Of a stretch of 64,000 nt of DNA, positions 37,918-51,300 are shown piece after piece (within the stretch, counting starts at the first letter, position 1; every line of letters starts with the position of its first letter). The notes below the pieces were generated by a model. It did not search any database. It was not told the DNA's origin and saw nothing but the letters and a program-made list of their open reading frames with translations. Source of the DNA: Nemopilema nomurai (taxonomy: Eukaryota; Cnidaria; Scyphozoa; Rhizostomeae; Rhizostomatidae); NCBI GenBank assembly GCA_003864495.1, contig ML133495.1, positions 1,537,441 through 1,601,440 of the forward strand. Reading direction: 5' to 3'. The position numbers and the translations under genes were made by a program.

Positions 37918-39536
37918 TCATTGCAGCTTTAGCCTTTTCCTGAAAGACCTTTGAATAATGATGGCAGATTGCTTCATCCTGACAAATCTCCTTCTTTCTC
38001 TAGCCTGTCTATACCATTGCTGTATGACAACAGCTGCCTCAGCTTTTGCTGCCAACTCAAACTGCTGCATCAAACTTGCACTTGGACTTGCCAAAGGTAA
38101 CACTGAACAACTCAGTGTATTGGAATGTTCACTAGCAGATTCAAGGAAACCAAAATGCTTTTTACCAGAAAAGCAGGTAAATGTGTCCTGAGTATTGTGA
38201 GTATTATCTAGGATTCTATCCTCAGAGAAATCAAAAAGATACCGAATCACAGTCAGTGCTCCATCATCATCCTCAATATTGTTTTGCAAGTTATTCCATT
38301 GTGTATCTGAGTCTTCATTTATAAATTCATTTGCAGTTTGAAGCATCAACTCATTTTGGGAACTTTCTGACGACTCCGCAATGGTATGAAGTGGCTTCCT
38401 GTAACCAAAATATATTTCATGGATAAATAAAGATACAATTAAAACAGTGCAATAGTTTTATGTGCAGTGGTTTTATGTGCAATAAGAAGAACTCCACTTC
38501 CATAGATCCATTTTCCTCCGGTTTACCCATATAAAAATTCGTGTCTAAAGCATATAAACAGGCAACGGCGAAAGTTATGAATCGGGTAACATTTTGTCTT
38601 TAAGATGTTATATAAGCTTGCTATTACAAATGAAACGTGGGCTTCTGCTAATACCAGCAGGGCAGTCGGGAGGGGTTGGGTACTCTGTAGTACTCTGGCA
38701 CCGTAATTATCAAACTCAAACATCAATTCGTAGAATCCTTTGTGGAATCCCGATTCTTTTATAGAAACCCGATTCTTAAGATTAGCTTATTACCTTTGTA
38801 ACGGGAGATCGAATTTTTCCACAAGCATGCCCCAACTCAACCTGGTTCGCGCCCAAACCAAAAAGAATTATTATCGATAGGGTGACATTTGGGCGCACAA
38901 CTTTAGTGCTGCATCACCGTTAGTGATAAAGCCTTTCTGTGATTCGGAAAAATAAAAAATAGATCTTCTATCAATTACAATGATGTACAGGCTGTGATAA
39001 ATTTGTCCCCAGTATCAAAACTAAAAATTTGTTTACCACACTACCCAAAGAAAGGGGGCGAGTCAGATAAGCAGAAAACTGTGTGCGGAAGCTTGTGCCA
39101 GTAAGATCACGAGTGCGAAACGGAAGCTAATACTGTTGAAGATAAGTGGACAATTAAACAACTATTTGAGCCAAAAAATCGTTGATCATTCGAACTTCGC
39201 TTGAATTTTAAATTTCTAATTAACTCGAAGGGAAAAAGTGGGCGTAGAACTGGCACAGCAGTCGAAGTAGGCCCTTCCCCTGACGTGCTTCCCCTCGACT
39301 GAATAATGACTTGAATAGGGAATCACAGTGCTTTGTAACAAATTTAGCTTAGTCACCATTGTAAGAAAGTTTTCAGCGAAAACCTACCCTTTAAACACTC
39401 CACTCTTTGACAATCGCCTTTTGTAAATCCGTTTGAAGCTTGAAACGACGGGGACAACAATTGGAGCAAGGTAAAAATTCCCATTTCTTGCGTTCACTTT
39501 CTCTGCTAAAATTTCATCTATCCTTCTTCCAACCAT
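37918..39536 (-). CDS. Small IQ-motif (calmodulin-binding) protein
   Basis: Two exons, 39536-39388 and 38398-37918, join through one phase-2 intron (donor GTAGGT, acceptor TTACAG) to 209 residues. The N-terminus is basic (MVGRRIDEILAEKVNARNG, then SFKRIYKRRLSKSG); the middle is acidic and Asn/Asp-rich. The C-terminus carries two consecutive IQ motifs: AAVVIQQWYRQARERRRFVR and SAIIIQRSFRKRLKLQ. IQ motifs are calmodulin or myosin-light-chain docking helices. Nothing else in the protein is recognisable, and it is too short for the usual multidomain IQ proteins (CEP97, IQCE, ASPM). It could be a lineage-specific protein or the conserved tip of a divergent family. Two CCAAT boxes lie upstream. Confidence 0.8.
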
Positions 39537-39694
39537 TTTGAACAAGCACAACGTACTTCATTAACACTTCAATAAAATATCATTACAGTTGCTTAATAAG
39601 TCACGATGAATTTATACACCGAATAACAGCAAGGGCAGATGCCACTCTCACACTAATTTCAACTCCATCATGTTGAGCACCCCTCAAAAATGAG

Positions 39695-39740
39695 TGTCAG
39701 CCAATCAGCATGTGCAATGACTCACCGATGACCAATCAAC
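39695..39740 (-). promoter_or_regulatory. Paired CCAAT boxes upstream of the IQ-motif gene
   Basis: CCAATCA occurs at 39701 and again at 39732 on the plus strand, 31 bp apart and 165-200 bp upstream of the minus-strand start codon. Such pairs are typical NF-Y sites. The assignment to this gene is positional. Confidence 0.5.
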
Positions 39741-40301
39741 GTGATCCATTCTCTGGAAATTCCCCGAGTGATGCTCATTCCTCCAATTTCAAAACAAAGG
39801 GTGCAAAGTTCAATCGGTAGCTTCATGTCATAAACAACTCCTGATATGCATGCAACGGCTAACAACAATCTTTCTACGAAACTGCACCTATGATACTGTA
39901 AATTGCCGGATTGGCCTAGCATTTGGATCCAATAGTTGAAAGATCCCCTAATGGATCCAACAGATAAAAGATCACCAAATGTCAAGCTCACAGATGATTA
40001 GATATATTATCAGCAGTCTGTAAAAATCAAGAAACAAAGCTGTCAATGAACAACAGGAAACACTTAAGCTAAGATTGATCTTTGTGAAGGAAAAGCGAGG
40101 ATGACTTTTTAATTTGCACATACTAAATGTCACTTACTCCTTACTTCAATTTTCATTGGCTTTACGCCAAACAGGGCAAAATGGAGCAAATTTTGCAAAG
40201 AAAGCAAAAATTCATTTACTTCAAACTCGTATTTGATCAGTTTTTTTAGAATTGATCAGAATTTCATAAACTTTAAAAAACAAACTTTCTAATAGCATGA
40301 A

Positions 40302-40952
40302 ATGGAGCTATTTTTGTGCGCAGCAGAAAAACACAAGGAACAGCAGTTCGCGATGAGCCAAATACCACCGCCCCCCCCCCCACACCATGATTTTTATATG
40401 AAAGGCTCTAAAAAAGCAAAAGTTTCGAAAACACTTAGTAGAGGGCTTAGACAATGTAAGCATTTGTTACCTTTCATACTGCACAGTTTCTGTAGAAGAG
40501 AAGTGCAGAATGCCTGTAAAGGTATGACGTCATTCACAAATGATGCTTTTAAAGAACTACACGGTCTCTGTAATCTGAAGAAAGCTCTCCAGCATAGAGG
40601 CATCTGTTTGCTATCAGTGCTTACAAAAGTGAAAGCCTGCATGAAGCTATCATTGCTTAGAAAAGGGAGATCCCCATTTGCCGTGTTGACGTCAGATCAT
40701 TCTACCATGTCTAAAGGATCATTAAATTTTTACGAAACAGAAAGATGTTCAGAAATAGGCATTGAAATTTTTCATTGCTGCTGGCTCTATAGAACATTCA
40801 ACTTCTTTTACGAAAGACCGTTTATCACAAAAATTTCGTTGGCGTTTTTCAAAGCTCTATTCTTTGGGGTACGAAGAGGCCACTCGCGATTCTCTACACT
40901 TGGGCGCGGCAACCTGAGCTCAAACAAGGAGTTAACCTTCGCTGTGCTTTGA
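40302..40952 (+). CDS. Orphan 216-residue open frame, doubtful gene
   Basis: This is the longest uninterrupted frame outside recognised genes: ATG to stop, basic and Cys-rich, with a PPPPPP run encoded by a C-tract (40371-40381). It has no signal peptide, domain or repeat that I recognise. A frame of this length is unusual by chance in DNA this AT-rich, but the composition (many Lys, Phe, Cys, Leu) is what translated non-coding DNA also gives. It could be a young gene, a transposon relic or chance. Confidence 0.25.
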   Translation: MELFLCAAEKHKEQQFAMSQIPPPPPPHHDFYMKGSKKAKVSKTLSRGLRQCKHLLPFILHSFCRREVQNACKGMTSFTNDAFKELHGLCNLKKALQHRGICLLSVLTKVKACMKLSLLRKGRSPFAVLTSDHSTMSKGSLNFYETERCSEIGIEIFHCCWLYRTFNFFYERPFITKISLAFFKALFFGVRRGHSRFSTLGRGNLSSNKELTFAVL

Positions 40953-41569
40953 TTCGAAAGGCAAATACTGACAAATACACGTTCAACTTCTTGATTAACG
41001 CAGAAGCATCCCGAACAAAACTCTAACGACAAGAAAAACACTACATTTGAATTAAACCTTTGCCGCCGTAGTACAATAGCAAGAACTTCATCCTTAGAAG
41101 GATAATTCAAGGTGTTAGGGTCAGTTACGCTTCCTGCTGCATGTGTGATTAATCAAAATCCTGATATTAGGTTCTTATGCATTCTCGTCTCAGAAACTTC
41201 CGATATTTATAATCAAAATATGAAGCATAGAAATGCTCCCTATTGCGTTGGGTTTGATTAGGGTTAATGTTAAGTACTGATTGGGCTATTGTCTCTCTTC
41301 GCATAACTGACCCAAACGCCCCAGCTTTCCCCGCTACAAGAAGGCCCTGAACGCAAGTTAGAATTCAGTGAAGACATAGCTATCATTGAAAGAGTGAGAA
41401 TTAAAAAAACTAGGTTTCGATTATTATTTCGATGAACTTTTAACATAATTACAAAATGCTTAAGGCCAGCTAAAAAGTTTCTTAACAAAGTGACACGGAA
41501 ATTCTAGACACAGATAAAAAATGTAGGGTGCTTTGGGCATTTTTAAAACAGAATCTAGGTCTATAAAAA

Positions 41570-41616
41570 CAGAAACACGCAATGCAGAAACACGCAATGC
41601 AGAAATCACAATGCGG
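41570..41616. repeat. 15-bp tandem repeat, about three copies
   Basis: The unit CAGAAACACGCAATG is repeated twice and followed by a diverged third copy. Non-coding. Confidence 0.8.
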
Positions 41617-42312
41617 TCCTGGGAACAAATTAACGGAACTACGTGTTTAGCTGGAAGTTGGGTGTGAGGAAATGGTGTCAGGGAAGGACAGCTGTTAGCG
41701 AATGTCGCTTAATGAACGATAAATGATGCAGAAATCAAGACTCGGATAAAATACAAAAATACGGAAACAAATCAGGAAACATCTGTCTGACAGCTGCACT
41801 GTAGGGAGAGGATTTGTAATTATGCGTGGACGCTAAATGCTTCAAAGGTCACCCACCCACAATTTGAGTGAAACTTGTATAGCACCTATTTCGATTACCT
41901 ACGTTGCCTTAATAGCTTCTTGGTCACTCTACAACCGGTAACATTACCACTGATCATAGCCATGTTGTAAAGCTTGACAAGAGAGATATCTAGCTAACTA
42001 CACTTTTACGGAAGACCATCCAAGGTTCGCCCTCGCCGGCTATGAATACAATCAGCTCATTATGCAAAGCATTTTATATACATACGCCGCACACATCAAG
42101 ATTTTTCGTCTAAGATTTTTCAGTTGTAAAACAATTTCTGTTAATTACTAACTATAAACTTATCCAAGCACAACTACAAATATATAAAAGTATCTCTTTT
42201 GAAAAGTCATGCCTGGATCTAGACTGCACTGCAAGAGGCGGGCCACACCTTCTCAGCTACCCTATTAAAGATATTGAAGGTCTAATCTTGAACGTAGGCC
42301 GGCAGCACACCT

Positions 42313-45300
42313 CTACGCATGAGGTGACTCGAACAGCTTTGGTCGTTTTGAAGGCTCTTTCCCCTTTGGAGCGTACCTGAAAAGCAACATAACCACGTAT
42401 CAAATTTCAAAAAGAAACACCAGGTTGCCAACAGATTGCATCCAACTAAAATCTACAAAGGAACACACAGTTGTACTTGCTTGCACATTGAAATCAACAA
42501 GGGACATAACTACCAGCAAGAGAAGTACATTTTGATACAGTTTGCTGTAAAATCTATTACAGCCTTGCTACTTGGGAAACTTTTATAGACTGCTATAAAT
42601 TACTTGCCAAATATTGGAAGATTCAATTCCAAATGTTATTAAAGAACTTCTTTCAGTCTTCACACTTTTCATCGTAATATCTTATCTATTCATCATAAGA
42701 GACAACCTTTGAACCCAATCAGAGCATTTGAACAAGACAGAAGCGATAGAAAAGACAGAAGTTGGGTACAATCCTTCTCCATTACTAGGAACTCACTTTG
42801 GAGTGTAAGGGGTCCTGCCAGCTTTCCTTTTGACACTAGCTGTTCCACTGTCTACCGGTCCAAGCATGCTTTCTGGAGCTATGCGGAAAGGAATAATATA
42901 AGGGGGACATTTCAGATGCACGGCTTCAACAAATGCTTAGAAACTTATTAACTATTTATTAATTGGCTATCAATTATTGCAAATTATTGCAAAAGAAGAA
43001 AGTTAATGCATAAACGACATTGCAAATAACATGTTAATCGCTAATCTACACAAAAAGCACTTTTCATTGAAAACGACTCATTCATAGCCAGTCATAAACG
43101 ATTTTTACCAACGACTAGATATCATTGCAGCTCACATGTTTACATGCAGCCAGAAAAACCCACATCCTGGACACCGGAAACCAAATGAGCAACAGTAGAC
43201 ATTACCTGGTACTATGTCCGGCGTAAGCGGTGTCCCGTCTGGATGATGGGTTGCTGGATTGTATGGTATTTGCCTGCTGCCCTTTGGCAACAAAAACTGG
43301 TTCCAGTAGTCAGTCGGCAGTGATATGAGTCGTTCAACAACCTAAAACGATAACAGCCATGAAACTCCTGCCAAACCGCTCCTCAAAATGGGAGACCAAC
43401 GAAAATCAACGTCCGCACCACAAACTATAGTTAAACTGCCGGTCAGTGCTGGCTAATTAACGAATGCCCGATCCAGCGATCCCCTTCTAGAAGCGTGACA
43501 GGGCACTGCAAAAACCAGCGTTATTCAAACAGTTGTTCATTGCAAGACTTCTGTTGATCAGCGATGCTGCTGTACCTTTTACCTTGACAGTCTGTCGTCT
43601 CAAGTATTTTATGCTTCCAAAAGGCTTTCAGGGCCTCAGCAAGCAAAAAAGAGCCACATTTCTTGGCCAAGTCCGGGTAACGCCAAAGGTTCCCAGAATA
43701 ATTGGTTTCACGTAATTAAAATTGAATGGAACAGATACGAAATGGGGTTACTTTGCTTTTGTGTAGCTAGAAGATAATCAATGACTAAAGTATTTATTGT
43801 TGTTGCTGCCCACCAAATGCTGAAGAGAACTGACTTTTGGCCATCAACTACATATTCCACGATGGATCTTATAAAGGAAGCATTATTCTTGCTAATATGC
43901 TGAAATAACCTGTCGTAAATCGACAAAGAAAAAATAATGCGGTCTGCCGATTTTGGCACCAACTGAAAGAAAAGCAAGTTGCTGCGCTTATGCCTTCACC
44001 TCCATAGTGGCAACATCTGGATGCGCCCGGAGCAGACTCGCGTGTAAACGCAGGCGTCCTGGAGCAACTATTTTGCTTGCATTGTTTGAGGCCTATTTTG
44101 TTTAAATACCCATACTACTCGTGGGAGCCATTTGATACGAATAATCAACATCTTAAACTTGAACTAAATTTCCCTGAACCGAAAAAATGCATCTTATGTC
44201 GATATTTAACCCTATAATTTTCGGTCTGTGTACGAGTCTTATCTGGGTTCAATCATAATACCCTAAAGAAATTTTAATCCACTCCCATCTCCATTTGTCT
44301 AGGAAAATGTGACGCAGGTGTGTTTTAATGCAATGTGACCCACCTTTGGCTGTACTTTGAGGTCCTCAAACATTTCCAAGTGCGTGGGGTTCGACGAGCG
44401 ATGGCCCACGATGGTAGGTCCTAGCACTTTGGCCAAGTTGGTTATCGGCATCTGACAGACGGGTGATTGAGCCACTCTTTGGAAGTGAACCATGATGTAA
44501 GCCAGTGTGTCCCTGTTGGCAGGGGGAAGCTCACTCACGCACTGGAACATGGCACTGTCGCTCACATCCGATGAAGCTGTATGTAGAAAACACCAAGAAG
44601 GGTGGCTATAGAATAACATTTGAACTCAAGATACAAACCAGTAAGGCACTAATTACAGTGTTCCCTTCATAATTCATGCAAATCACAGAAATTCTAAATG
44701 GAATGAAATGCGTGGCTTGGCCACGCTTTGTTGAGCAAGCCTTTTTTAAAGACGTTGACTATAGCTTGTTTTGTTGCTTGACTAGCAGTGACAAATTCAG
44801 TTTGATACTGAGCTTTATGCTTATTATTTGCTTTGGCCTTTATGTTAACAATTTCTAATGATAACAAATAAACCAACTCAAAATCGATAAAAAATTTAAC
44901 CTTCCTATATTCTAAGCACCTGAAATACCAATGTCGCAGCCCCACATGCAAACCATGATCGCGTTTTTTACTAGATACCCAAAAGCCCCTTATTGTAGGC
45001 CCCCGCCTCCTCTTCACTTCGAAGTCTACTAAACAGGATCTGATACCAAGGTGTAACCTAAGGAGAACCTACTGATCAGGGGGTATAATATTCAAACTAC
45101 ACGTTATGATGTTTAACAAGTCGACACGTACTCGCGGCATCGCTGAACGCTTCGTGCAAAGCGAATGTTACCAGGGGCTCGGTCAAACTGCGCAGGAAAT
45201 CCTTCAAAGTTCCACATATTACATGGATGTCTCTGTATTTACCCTAAAATGTGATGAAAATAAAACGAGTTCAGGGGAAACATCGACAAAAGTTACTTTT

Positions 45301-48300
45301 TCGAAAATAGGGATTGTTTCTTGATGACTCGAATTACTTCGTGCAAATCGAAGACGACATGAGGGGGTGAGCGACGAGGCGGTTGCGACAACGGGATACT
45401 GTGGGTGTGGCCATACTCGCTATCACCGTTTTCAGTAATTTTCATCCAGTTAAGGAACCGCTGCACTTCGCTAGCAAAATTATTTGCTATAAAATGTATG
45501 CATTTGTGTAATTATTCGGTTGTAGATGCACAGTGTGCAATAAGCATGCAAGGTTATTTTTCATAAGAGCTGCAAAAAGTGTCAGAACCCGGGAACTAGA
45601 TTCCCAGACATTTTTTTTGCTTTGCAGAAATTTTCAGCAAAAATTGATAAAAATTAGTTCTGTGTTCTTGTTTAATTTTTTCATACATAAAAAACAAGAA
45701 TAAAAAAGGTCCAACAGAAACCAAATTAAAATATTATATTTAGAACTTTCTCCAGACGTAACAAATTAGAAGCTCTCAAAAATCGTTTCCTTTCCACGAG
45801 TAGAATTATTGCACAAAGTACTTTTAACTAACAGAAATTTTTGTCCTTTTTCTCAGGTTCCCAGAAGGAAAACATTTTTTGCAGCTATGTTCTTCATAAT
45901 GGCTTTTGATTAGCTTGAGTTGAAGCGCCACTTGTATTGATGAATAAACATAGAGAATTTTTTGGCGAAGATTCAGAACTTTAGAATAAAGGAAGAGTGG
46001 ATGAAATTCAAAACATACCAAGTCGGGGTTCTTGTTTCTCATAAATTTGTCTCGCAGCTCTTTGACTTCTTTTTCAGCTCTAATTATAGAAAACAACAAG
46101 GAAAAATTTAGCCTTTATTGGAATTATAGAATTGAAACACAAAATCCTAGAATAACAGGGAAGGCACTGAGAGGGGCGTTGTGGTTCCTAGAAAAGGTCG
46201 GGGGAAATAGACCATAAAGGGGCCCATTCTTTCCAGAAAAGCTACTTTCGCTATTGGTGCAAGGGACGGCAGTTCGGCAAAATCGCATAAATAGTAATGA
46301 CACTGGAGGCACCACCATATTGAAACTGGGAGGGGCTAGGAAAAACGTTCAATGATAAAGGAGGGGCTACCATGGTTGGGTCGGACGCGAGAAAATATTT
46401 TGTAATTAAGCCCTCTAAAATGGCTAAAATGCACCTCGTAGACTAAATTTAGCAAATTACTATACCGCTCAGAATAGCAAACTCGACGATTTTCAGAAAA
46501 AAATCTAATTAATAGACCTCCAAGGACTCATCTTTGAACTCACGACATTCTCGAACACAATGGCCCTTCGCATCAGATCGCTCAAAGCTCAATACCCTTC
46601 CTCATCTTCTGTTGGACCTTTCAAATTCCACGCACCCCATTAGCAGGGCCCTTTATGTTGAAGTTAATCTTCAAATCTCCAGTTCATAACTACGAGCTCA
46701 AACTTTTATAGATGAGAGATTATTTCATAAAGGATTTAAATCCCTTTAAATATTTCCCTGGGCTTGTCAAGTAACTTCTGGTGTCCTACTGCGCCAGAAC
46801 GCCCCTTACCACCGAGAAGGAAAGACGCCAAAAAGAAAAAGAGCGATGAGAAAATCTCTAGTATAAGAGTAGGGTTGTTCTTTTCTTTTCGAGTTTGCTT
46901 TAATTTGTTTTTGCTCTGTTAGCATTGATGCTCTCAATAATTCAATGCGTCACGTTTTAGCAGATTTTTCATGTTGAATTGTAATCATTCTCGCTTCAAA
47001 AGATACGGGCACCGCGGAGCAGGGGGGGCTGAGGGGGCTATAGCCCCCCCACTTTTTGCAAGAAAGGGGCTCCTTTCTGTGCTGTTCCGGAAGCTCCAGA
47101 GTCGCAAGTCATGGTAGGTGACCCGATCATCCCTGGGGAGGGAATTTTGGGTGGTATCCATAATGGGTGTCTGAAATGCTTCTATCTATCGATATAGCTT
47201 GATTTCTAGCAGACAAACGGATAGAAATAGCATATTCAATTAATTAATTGTTTTGGAATGTGGTAGTCTTATTTTTCGCGCTTGTTTCTTGCAATTTTTA
47301 GCCTTTTTACTATTTGACCCCGAAACTGTGGAGGAGATCTATCTGTAAACAAAGGCCTAAGTGCTTGTCGAACGTTGTCTGAAAGAAACATTGCGTTTGC
47401 AATTTATAATGCTGAAATTACCATAGTTGAATAAAAAAGGCAGGTAGATTTAAGCATGCCGAATCCGATTCTGTTGTTTGTTTAAAGATAATAGTCCATA
47501 TTTTTGGAGTTATCAACGATTTTCCTAAATGACCCCAGATTATCCTATTTGACCCCTAACGCTACCAACCCTGATCGCAAAGCCAGTCGCTGCCAATACA
47601 GACTTTCGACGAAGAAATCAAACTGGCAAAGTGTCAAAATGGCTACGGTATCTTTCGAAAGACTGCAAGATGGTACACAAGAAGATTTTCTGTTAATGGC
47701 AGACAGTTATAAAGTTTTATGCCACCCTCAGGAGATGACGAAAAGGGCTTTTGGCATGCTACTGGACCAAAGAGGGATTTTCGGTGGTGCAAAAGTTGAC
47801 CTTTACGAACATGGATTGCAGACGGCGACAAGAGCTTATCGCAACGGTGAAGACACAGAAAGTGTCGTTTGCTGCCTTCTTCACGACATTGGAGAGTTGT
47901 TGTCGCCGAGTAACCACGGGGAAATTCCTGCCGCGATTTTAAAACCGTACATCTCGGAGAAATGGCACTGGATTCTGTCAAACCACGAAGTGTTCCAGGG
48001 CGTCTACTACTTCCACCATGTTGGTGGCGACAGGAACGCAAGAGAAGTCTACAAAACCAATCCATTCTATCAGGAGACGATCGACTTCTGTGAAAAATAT
48101 GATGCGCCGTCATTTGACCCAAATTTCCAGTCACTTGGATTGGAGTTTTTTGAGCCATTGGTGTATTCAATATTCGCGCGCGTACCCTATTTCAACGACA
48201 CTTCCAACCCAAAAGCAGTTTGCGTGACTGGAGCCGAAGTAGAGCAGAGTAAATCTCCGTCAACTTTTAAAGCGACGAGTAAATCTTGATTACAACTCGT

Positions 48301-51300
48301 GGCAAGCAAAATTTTTTGCGGCTCGAGACGAAAACTAGAGAATGTCTTGATTTAACCCTTAACTATCTACTGATTCATGGTAAAAACATGGCAAGAAAGC
48401 TACATTTAAATGAACTGTCAAGACAGACCGCGCCTGAATGCCAGAGCCACATGATTCATGAATGAGAGAACATTGGGCAAATCACGTGACAAGACCCTTA
48501 CAACAAATCGAACAATCAAACTTTGTTGTGCATGGTGTCACAATATTGTTTGACTAACACAAACTCACCCAGAGACTCGGTAAATGCCAACTTCATCAAG
48601 CCCACGACGTTCGATCTCCTTAACGCATTTAACCTGCAATGAAAGATTACTTGGTGTTTAGAAAGTTATGTTTCAAATTAGCCAGGAAAATCATAGTAAC
48701 TTTCTTCAAAAGGATTTTATCAAAACTAGTAAACTACATTGCTATAATACCAGACAATCATCCGATCTTTCTCTCTGCCCTCTATTTCTACAAATTTAAA
48801 AAAAAACTTTCTAACATTTGATGGGGTCAAGCGCTGGAACTCCTTGCCAATTGAACTTAAGAATACTCCAAACAAAAATCCTATTAAAAAATGATACCTT
48901 CTAAAGAATTCCTAAGCAACTATGAATTGCTCAACATTTCTCAAACATATCTCTAATCAGTAAAACTTACCATTATATTTTTTATATACCTTTTTATTTT
49001 GGTCTTTATCCCCTTTACTTATAATTTGCTTCATTTTCTTTATATTTTACTCTTACTGTTATACTGAACTTCAAACTGAAATGGAAATCTTGTGTTTAAA
49101 TATGTCATTAGAGCACATGACTTGATAGCTCTTCACGATTTCTTTTCATGTTTCCTTCAGTATAACAAACCTAATGAATCTGTCAAATTAACAAAATTTT
49201 GAAATTGCTAATTTTTGTATTTTAACTTTGAATGTTTGGTATATTGTAATTAATATTTGTTCTTGCTGATAAAAGATTTTGAGTTTGAGAGTTCTGAGTT
49301 TAGAACAAAAGCTGGAAACGTACAGCCGCACTTGCTTCCGGTACTCAGATTGCTAATACTTGGGTAGCTGAAATTCACAAAACTCGGATTCGCTATTCAG
49401 GTTGTAAACGCCATAAAACAATTTCACCCATTTTCCATGTAAGACTCAATACTTGGAATTAATTAATTGGATTGCAATATGGATTTTAAGATTAATGATG
49501 AAAATGTTTTGAAATTTAAAAGATGTATCGGTAACTAAAATAATTCCAAATGCATTAAAATGTATGGCAGAAAACAGTTACGTAAACTACTCAAGTAATT
49601 GCTTTTTTGTAGATGTTTTAAGAAGTATATATATCTTTAATTTCAGGCCATAATTTATATATTCCAGTGCTTCAATTTCTTTTGGATCAAATAGCTGGTC
49701 TTCTCTTTTCAAGAGATGAGAGATTCAAAATCAATTTTTGGGTCATTCTAGCCAAGATCAACAAATGCATGTCAAATGATGTCTTCAAATTTTCTTCATT
49801 TTTCACTATTTGATGGTGTTCAAAAGATATGGCAACTGTCCAAATTTCAGAACAATATCTTCTGTCGTTTTTGAAATATCAGCATTTCAAATTTTACCGA
49901 ATTCTAAAATTTTCCAAAAATAAAATTTTTCCCTATTTTTAGACGCCACTATCAATTAAATGCAGTATTTTAAGATACTTATAGTATCTGTTGCCTGAAA
50001 TAATCCATTAAAACTGCACAAAAATCTATTATATATAACCACAGCCCATCAAAACTGAAAACTATACAAGCCTGAAAGTGCTTGAAGTTGCAGAAAAATG
50101 TGTGAAATTGAAGATTTTTTAAAATTTTGACCTGGAATTACCATCATAACAGATAAAGCTCAAGTCCAGATCTTCTTTTGGTGGAAAATACACTTTGGGA
50201 GTATTTATAATTCAGTGGCTGGAGCAGTCTAGAAATCCATTATCATTAGCTTACCTGGTGTCAAAAATGAAAGAAAACAGAAATTTTTGAAAAAAGACTG
50301 TTTTTTCTAAACATTAGGATACAATTTTCAGGTTACGATCAAATGAAACCCTTTACACCTATGCATTTTCTAAAACTAGGCCAGGAGTGCTACAGAAAAT
50401 TGCGCAATTCAAGATAGTTTTAGAAGATAATCTTCAACAGGAATCTAACACTCATCATCTCTATATGGCCAAAAGTACTGCTTGGCAAATCCCTTGGGAT
50501 ACATGAACTTGATCCTTAAATCATTGTTCTCTTGTGATACGTACTGTGCTAGGCAAATCTATCATTCCTTTTCATATGTACATGCATAATAGGATCCAGC
50601 TGAAATCTCCTCAATATTCTGGAAACTAGAACCTTTATTAGATCTTGATGACCTTTCTCTTAGAGATATGGAAATTTTACTAATTAGAACAAACATTGGC
50701 ACAATTGAGAGGTGCTCTTCAATCCATTTGGTACACGTTTGTATTCAAAGGAGAGAAAGGAAAGTGGAGTGAGATCAAATCTGACAGAGGTCAGACTAGA
50801 AATGCAGAAAAATTTCAAAAGTTTCGGTTTAGATGTTATGCCTGGTAGCAATGCATGTTCATGATTTTCTAGCAAAACAATTGGAGAAAATGAAGCTGAA
50901 GTAAGCGAAGAAACCATCTTATTGACTTGTTGAGAGAAATAATTTGTTTTCGCTTATAATGAAATTGGAGACACACATTCTAATACTGAACTGTAAGAAA
51001 TATAGAGTGAAACATAGAGTAAAAATCTGAGGGAAAAGTTGAGTGAAAAATCAAATCATTTGGCAACCCATGCTTGATTTTAAAATCCAATCTCGATAGA
51101 AAAATCAAGTGGAAAATTGAATCTATTGCCCAAGACTTTACGAAGTTCCTAACATGCTGAAATATCTAGATTTTGTCAATATGTCTTATACTAAAGTTTT
51201 ATGCATCAAGGGGTACTGCTTTAGAACAGTGTTTTTGTTACAAAAATTTATATATTTACACTTACCACAAGAAGAGGGATTTTCGGCTCTGTTCTTGGGA

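Larger units (their letters stand above)
39741..42312. other. Intergenic with one long orphan frame
   Basis: The space between the IQ-motif promoter and the RACGAP1 stop. It contains an unexplained 216-codon plus-strand frame (40302-40952, listed separately), a C-run at 40371-40381 inside that frame, and a short tandem repeat (41570-41616). The rest is AT-rich and unremarkable. Confidence 0.4.

Noticed and set aside
47643..48170. 175-codon minus-strand frame
   Set aside because: Antisense shadow of the HD-domain gene, whose own frame has clear family motifs.
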